Origin: Symbiodinium natans
Taxonomy: Eukaryota; Sar; Dinophyceae; Suessiales; Symbiodiniaceae
Assembly: GCA_905221605.1 (NCBI GenBank)
Contig: CAJNDS010000475.1
Span: 17,501 to 81,500 of the forward strand
Reading direction: 5' to 3'
Length of the DNA: 64,000 bases
Shown here: one piece after another, positions 59,378-64,000 of the stretch
Layout: each line of letters starts with the position of its first letter
Numbering within the stretch: position 1 is the first letter of the stretch
Made by a program: the position numbers and the translations under genes
Notes under the pieces: generated by a model
The model's database searches: none
Told to the model about the DNA's origin: nothing
The model's input: the letters and a program-made list of their open reading frames with translations, nothing else

Positions 59378-60360
59378 CTCCATGGCTTCAAAGAGACTCT
59401 AAAACATCCCAAGGGCCTCCAACACATCCCAAAGGCCCAAATCTTTGCGGCGTGAGTTCGGGCATATGACATCAAGAGGGCGTTGGGCGGCAAGTTGGCC
59501 TTGAGGCTCACTGTATCGGCCTCTGGCGTGGTAAAGGCTCAGGTCTACTTAGGACACCTCGGGGTTTTGCAGACCCCAGGGGTTTTGGGGACTGCTTCAC
59601 TATGGAGGAACGATCTACAGTATGTGACATGACACCAACCCACCCTCTGGCCGTTGAGTTCAGTTGCCGCTCAGCGGCTGGTCCGGCCCTCGAGATGGGT
59701 CGGGGACACTTGGGGGACCGGGATGTTGATCCTCGGGAGTCCCTATACTCTGTGAAGTAGAACTCCAGATTTTCCGGTGGTGGAGTAGACCACTCCGCTT
59801 CGGCCATTTTGGTGAGCCATACAACAGAGCCGACGCTTTGGGCGTTTCATTGAACGACCCCGCGCGATTCTGTCTATCGGGCCAAAGCTCTAGAGCCTAC
59901 GAAGCCTCCCAAGCACCATGAGGTCAACTCCCAACATATCCCGGAAGCCACACGGCCACCCCGCAGATTCTATGGCACAAACACCCGAAACCCTACAAAC
60001 CCCAGAAACCCCAACCCCCTACCAAACCCCCAAACCATACAACCACAGCCCCTCACCCATCGAGTCCTACCCATTAGGAAAATCGCACCGAAGAAGCCTG
60101 AACTCCTCCAGCTCTGAACCTCAAACGCGTCTCACAATTAAGGCCTACATCCAATAGAGCCAAGAGGAACCTAGCAATCAACAAGGAGTTTCCTTCTTGG
60201 TTTAAGCTGATAAGGGAACCTACTGGGAACCTAAACTCTGTGAATAGAGGCCTGCTCTGGGTCCTAGGGGCCCTACAGTAAACGTTAATGTTCAAGCCCC
60301 CGGGCACTGTGTGGCTTCGTGTCGAGGTTCGGGATGCGTCGCAGGCATTCGGGTCTAGGC

Positions 60361-60420
60361 CAAAACCCTAAACCCTAAACCCCAAACCCTAAACCCTAAA
60401 CCCCAAACCCTAAACCCTAA
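60361..60420 (-). repeat. AAACCCT array
   Basis: Eight units with AAACCCC variants at regular spacing. Confidence 0.9.
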
Positions 60421-60838
60421 CGCTGGAGTCCCTGTATTTGCACGGTCGCCCTAAACCCCAAACCCTCAACGTTGCCGAGGCCGGAGCCGGCAGGAGAGCC
60501 ACGAGATTAAACCTCGCACGTCGGACGGGGCGGTTTAGGATTCAAAGTTTGTACAGGTTTAGGGTTTAGAGTTTCGGGTTGAGGGCGTGGGGGACCTTCG
60601 ACCCTCAAAATCCCAAGCCCTCAACACAGACTGTAAACCCCTCTAACACCAAACAAAAACCTCAGAGTCAGGGCGCTTCCTTCTCAATAACGCTGGCAAT
60701 TTCCTGTTGTGTAGGGGGCTTACTTTTTACTGGTTCGCACTTTAGCACAGTACCTCCTACCCCTAAACCCTAAATCCTAGACCCTAAACCCTAAATCCTA
60801 AACCCTCCCCCCTATAAACCCTAAACCCCATCAAGGGC

Positions 60839-60922
60839 AGCCCTAAACCCCAAAACCCTGAACCCTAAACCCTAAACCCTGAACCCTAAACCCTAAACCC
60901 TAAACCCTGAACCCTAAACCCT
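60839..60922 (-). repeat. AAACCCT/GAACCCT array
   Basis: About twelve units, GAACCCT interspersed. Confidence 0.9.
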
Positions 60923-60980
60923 GCGGTCGACAGGGTTTGGGACGCCGAACCCCTATACCAGAAGCCCTCCGTAGAACTTC

Positions 60981-61112
60981 TCTAGGGGTTCCACCTTGGA
61001 CCCTTCAGGTTGTACCCTTGGGTTTTGGGGCCTCTTTTTAAGGATCCCTAAGGAAAAATAAGGGCCATATTGGGAGTAGTAGGAACCTCTAGGGGTCCAA
61101 CCTTAGGGGTGC
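60981..61112. mobile_element. Family-D short repeat
   Basis: TCTAGGGGTTCCACCTTGGA ... CCTTAGGGGTGCAG. Same sequence family as 61755-61894, with imperfect inverted ends; abuts the TTTAGGG array at 61113. Confidence 0.7.
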
Positions 61113-61262
61113 AGGTTTAGGGTTTAGGGTTTAGGGTTTAGGGTTTAAGGGTTAAGGGTTAAGGGTTAAGGGTTAAGGGTTAAGGGTTAAGGGTTAAGGG
61201 TTAAGGGTTAAGGGTTAAGGGTTCAGGGTTCAGGGTTTAGGGTTTAGGGTTTAGGGTTTAGG
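61113..61262 (+). repeat. TTTAGGG array with a pure TTAAGGG block
   Basis: Four TTTAGGG units, then about ten TTAAGGG units (61147-61212), two TTCAGGG, then TTTAGGG again. Confidence 0.9.
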
Positions 61263-61572
61263 CGGCGACTGGACGCCCTAACCCTGTGACTTCCTCCCTG
61301 AGCCCAAGCACCAGGCCCGGAAAACCCTACAAAAGCCAGAGCCTGCCCTGAAATCCCCGAAACCTAAACCCTAAACCCTGAACCCTAAACCCTAAACCCT
61401 AAACCGTACACCCTAATTAAACCCTAAACCCTAAACCCTAAACCCATTGGGCTCTCGGGCCAGTCGTGCATGTCTCGCGCCAGATTCGAATCTTGCCGCA
61501 AGGGGCCCAGCATTCTGAAAGCCTTCAAAACCCGGGCGGGGACGAAGGAGCTAAGGTCCACGGTGGCAAGAT

Positions 61573-61649
61573 AGGTTTAGGGTTTAGGGTTTAGGGTTTA
61601 TATATAGGGTTTAGGGTTTAGGGTTTAGGGTTTAGGGTTTAGGGTTTAG
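61573..61649 (+). repeat. TTTAGGG array
   Basis: About ten units split by TATATATAGGG. Confidence 0.9.
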
Positions 61650-61754
61650 CAGGCTACCAAAGAGAGTCCTTTGGAAGATGTTCGTTCTTCAAGCCCTGTA
61701 TAGCAGCTGTGGCCATGGAAAACACCCATTCAGATGCTTCTCTCAAGCAACTCT

Positions 61755-61894
61755 GCACCTCTAGGGGTTCTACCTTGGACCCTTTAGCTTGTACCCTTAG
61801 GTTTTGGGTCCCTTTTAAGGATCCCTGAGGGAGTATAAGAGCCAGATTGGGAGTATGTTAGGGGGAGCCTTTAGGGGTACAACCTTAGGGGTGC
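61755..61894. mobile_element. Family-D short repeat
   Basis: Ends GCACCTCTAGGGGTTCTACC and, reverse-complemented, GCACCCCTAAGGTTGTACCC. The interior matches 60981-61112 (AGGATCCCT, TTGGGAGTA). Confidence 0.7.
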
Positions 61895-62497
61895 GAGAAA
61901 TTCATCCCTTGAGAACCCTACACCCTAGCCTCAACGCTGACGGTGATGTGGGGAGCAAATGTTCGTATTCATGCCGTGCAGCTCTCGTAATTAGATTCTT
62001 CCTAATTCAACCATGACCCTCACTTTAACATGTAGAGCGAATTGGCAAGTTAGAAGTAGAAGCAAATGGCAACTAGAACTGACCTGTTGCGGAGTGAACG
62101 CATGTGGTTAAGGGGAAACTTGAAAAGTCTTAGTCGACATAAAGACAATAGAACATAACATAATATAATATTTATATAATATAACACAATATAAGATAAA
62201 TGCAAATACAAATATATGTTGTTATTCTCATTCATATAATATAATAAAAAATAATATAATATGTTGTATTCTTATTACGATTATGATAATCAGTATTATT
62301 ATTAGTATTATTATCTCTCCCTCTCTCTCTCTCTCGCGCTGCTGGTAGTACCCCCGCCCCCCTTTATCGCCTTCTGCTGGTAGTACCCCCCCCCCCCCTC
62401 CCCCGGGTAGTAGCCAAACACTCAAAGCCTCTGAGTCTGTAGCCATGAGAAGAAAACACTCACGCAGCACAACGCTAACGCAGCCGAAACCGAAGCT

Positions 62498-62541
62498 AAA
62501 CCCTAAACCCTAAACCCAAAACCCTAAACCCTGAACCCTAC
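62498..62541 (-). repeat. AAACCCT array
   Basis: Six units with variants. Confidence 0.85.
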
Positions 62542-62681
62542 AGCCTACTTGGTCTTCTGCCTGAGCGCCTTGCGGGCTTAGGAGGCTTTGGGGTCAGCCT
62601 TGAAATGCTGAAGCCCTCAAATCCCTAAACCCTGCGCCCTGCACCCCCAAACCTTGAACCCCGTGAAGCCCGCAAATCCCT

Positions 62682-62734
62682 AAACCCTAAGCCCTAAACC
62701 CTAAACCCTAAACCCTAAACCCTAGACCCTAAGC
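62682..62734 (-). repeat. AAACCCT array
   Basis: About seven units. Confidence 0.85.
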
Positions 62735-62845
62735 CCCAACACCTTTCAACAACCAAGGCCGGCCTCATCGATGTGAAAATGGTCTTCGATAAGGCTCTTT
62801 GCCTGCAGGAGTTGCTCGCACGATGGGCCCTTCTCTAAACACCTC

Positions 62846-62881
62846 GTAAACCCTAAACCCTAAACCCTAAACCCTAAACCC
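62846..62881 (-). repeat. AAACCCT array
   Basis: Five units. Confidence 0.9.
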
Positions 62882-63182
62882 ACAGAACAAGTCCTGCCGA
62901 ACCGATGTTGAACACCCGAAGCCCCAAAACCCCTTAGTGGAAAGATGCTCGAGCCTAAACCCCCCAACCCTAAACCCAAAACCTAAACCCTCAAAACCCT
63001 AAGCCCTGAACCCTGAACTTAAGCCCTAAAAGCCCTAGACCCTAAACCCCAAACCCTAAACCCTAAACCCCAAAACCCAAACCCTAAACTGCCAGGATGG
63101 CCATGCTCAGGTCAAGTCCCCAAACTTAACGCGGTTAACGCCTTTTGGTTGGAAGGAGCGACCCCCACCAAAGCTGGATGCC

Positions 63183-63400
63183 TAAAACCCTAAAGGGTTT
63201 AGGGTTGAGGGTTTAGGGTTTAGGGTTGAGGGTTTAGGCTTTAGGGTTGAGGGTTTAGGGTTGAGGGTTTAGGGTTTAGCGTTTAGGGTTTAGGGTTGAG
63301 GGTTTTGGGTTTAGGGTTCAGGGTTGAGGGTTTAGGGTTTAGGGTTTAGGGTTTAGGGTTGAGGGTTTAGGGTTTAGGGTTGAGGGTTTAGGGCTTAGGC
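63183..63400 (+). repeat. TTTAGGG/TTGAGGG array (longest)
   Basis: About 29 units; TTGAGGG recurs every second to fifth unit, suggesting local duplication of two-unit blocks. Confidence 0.9.
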
Positions 63401-63519
63401 GGTTTGGAGGGTTTCTGGCCGGCTAAAAGCTTGAAAGTCCTTTGCTGCCCGTCATGCTCGCTGCCTGTCTCAACGTTCGCTCAGCGGCATGCTTGGCCTG
63501 ACACGCGCAGAAGAGGCTG

Positions 63520-63640
63520 GGCTTAGGGTTCAGGGTTCAGGGTTTAGGGTTCAGGGTTCAGGGTTCAGGATTCAGGGTTTAGGGTTCAGGGTTCAGGATT
63601 CAGGGTTTAGGTTTAGGGTTTAGGTTAAGGGTTTAGGGTG
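63520..63640 (+). repeat. TTCAGGG/TTTAGGG array
   Basis: About 16 units, mostly TTCAGGG, with a repeated higher-order block ending GGATTCAGGGTTTAGG. Confidence 0.9.
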
Positions 63641-63747
63641 CTCGAGTGGAAAGATGCTTGCAGCAACATGCCCGGATGTCCTGGCACCTGCGCAGAAAGC
63701 TTTCATAGGCACGAAACAATAGATTCCGCCATCCCCAGGTGCATTCG

Positions 63748-63804
63748 ACCCTAAACCCTAAACCCTAAACCTTAAACCCTAAACCCTAAACCCTAAACCC
63801 TCAT
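63748..63804 (-). repeat. AAACCCT array
   Basis: About eight units. Confidence 0.9.
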
Positions 63805-64000
63805 AACCTCGAGCGACTGGTCGGTGCCGGCGCTGACGAGCAACTCGGCGAAGCCCCTGATCCCTCACTGGGCTGCCCCCATACGATACCCATTTGCTAG
63901 CCCCTCATCGAAAATGGGGGTCGGACCGCAACAAAGTTGCCTTGCCTTTGGGCTTGTGCTACACCAAACATTTGTGAATGCTATATGATTGTATGAACCG

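Larger units (their letters stand above)
39300..64000. other. Gene-poor region with interspersed telomere-type arrays
   Basis: Short arrays of TTTAGGG or its complement and variants (TTCAGGG, TTGAGGG, TTTGGGG, TTAAGGG, AAGCCCT) recur every few hundred bases in both orientations. Between them lie non-coding sequence, short inverted-repeat elements and simple repeats. All open frames over 60 codons appear accidental, except possibly those in the 52.1-54.15 kb island. Stretches checked without finding a gene: 43340-43970, 44100-45120, 45180-45610, 47600-49010, 49840-51580, 56270-57230, 57280-58080, 59380-60350, 61900-62490 and 63810-64000. Confidence 0.8.

Noticed and set aside
59801-59822. GCCATTTTGG on the plus strand as a second spliced-leader relict
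   Set aside because: Only the central 10 b match; the flanks (CTTCG before, TGAGCC after) do not follow the leader.
61441-61515. Possible tRNA (ATTCGAAT T-loop-like sequence)
   Set aside because: No A-box, anticodon arm or acceptor stem could be drawn.

Overview
ORGANISM. The window looks like nuclear DNA of a dinoflagellate. A near-perfect relict of the dinoflagellate trans-spliced leader lies on the minus strand at 54129-54150 (one mismatch). The last 25 kb is filled with short arrays of the TTTAGGG telomere unit in both orientations, which dinoflagellates share with plants and chromerids. The genus cannot be told from the sequence.

LAYOUT. (1) 1-18200 and 19823-38869 are two near-identical, head-to-tail copies of a giant non-LTR retroelement of about 19 kb; copy 1 is cut by the window start. 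Each copy ends in (GAAAT)3-4 followed by a G-T2/G-T3 simple-sequence tail, 1.6 kb long after copy 1 and about 120 b after copy 2. (2) 39.0-64.0 kb is non-coding, subtelomere-like or intergenic DNA: dozens of TTTAGGG/AAACCCT arrays, at least four families of short inverted-repeat elements, mono- and trinucleotide runs, minisatellites, and one 2-kb gene-like island (about 52.1-54.15 kb) that ends at the spliced-leader relict.

THE ELEMENT. Its first gene is a 1.8-kDa-residue-scale (about 1800 aa) protein with an APE-type endonuclease, a LINE-type reverse transcriptase, Cys/His zinc knuckles or fingers and a C-terminal ubiquitin-specific-protease-like domain. All following genes are on the same strand: a 357-aa protein of unknown function, an 87-aa Cys-rich miniprotein, a 627/630-aa protein, a 302-aa HCX5R (dual-specificity-type) phosphatase, a Ser/Pro-rich protein, and four helical proteins of which at least three are clear paralogues. 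The most striking feature is a short hairpin motif, core GAGTGAGGTCNCCTCCTG, closed by a stem whose sequence differs at nearly every site but stays complementary. There are 22 sites in copy 1 and 23 in copy 2. Nearly every gene has one just before its ATG and one at or just after its stop. Six more lie in frame inside coding regions. I found none in the 25 kb outside the element. The layout is therefore [hairpin-gene-hairpin]-spacer repeated, like a cassette array or a polycistron with built-in punctuation.

STATE OF THE COPIES. Copy 2 has an intact RT-protease gene; copy 1 lost 44 b just upstream of the FADD catalytic box. Copy 1 has an intact 424-aa gene that is broken in copy 2. Both copies carry different lesions in the Ser/Pro-rich gene and in the last gene. 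Some genes (the 357-aa protein) differ between copies only by synonymous changes, which points to past selection on the protein. All comparisons here were made by eye.
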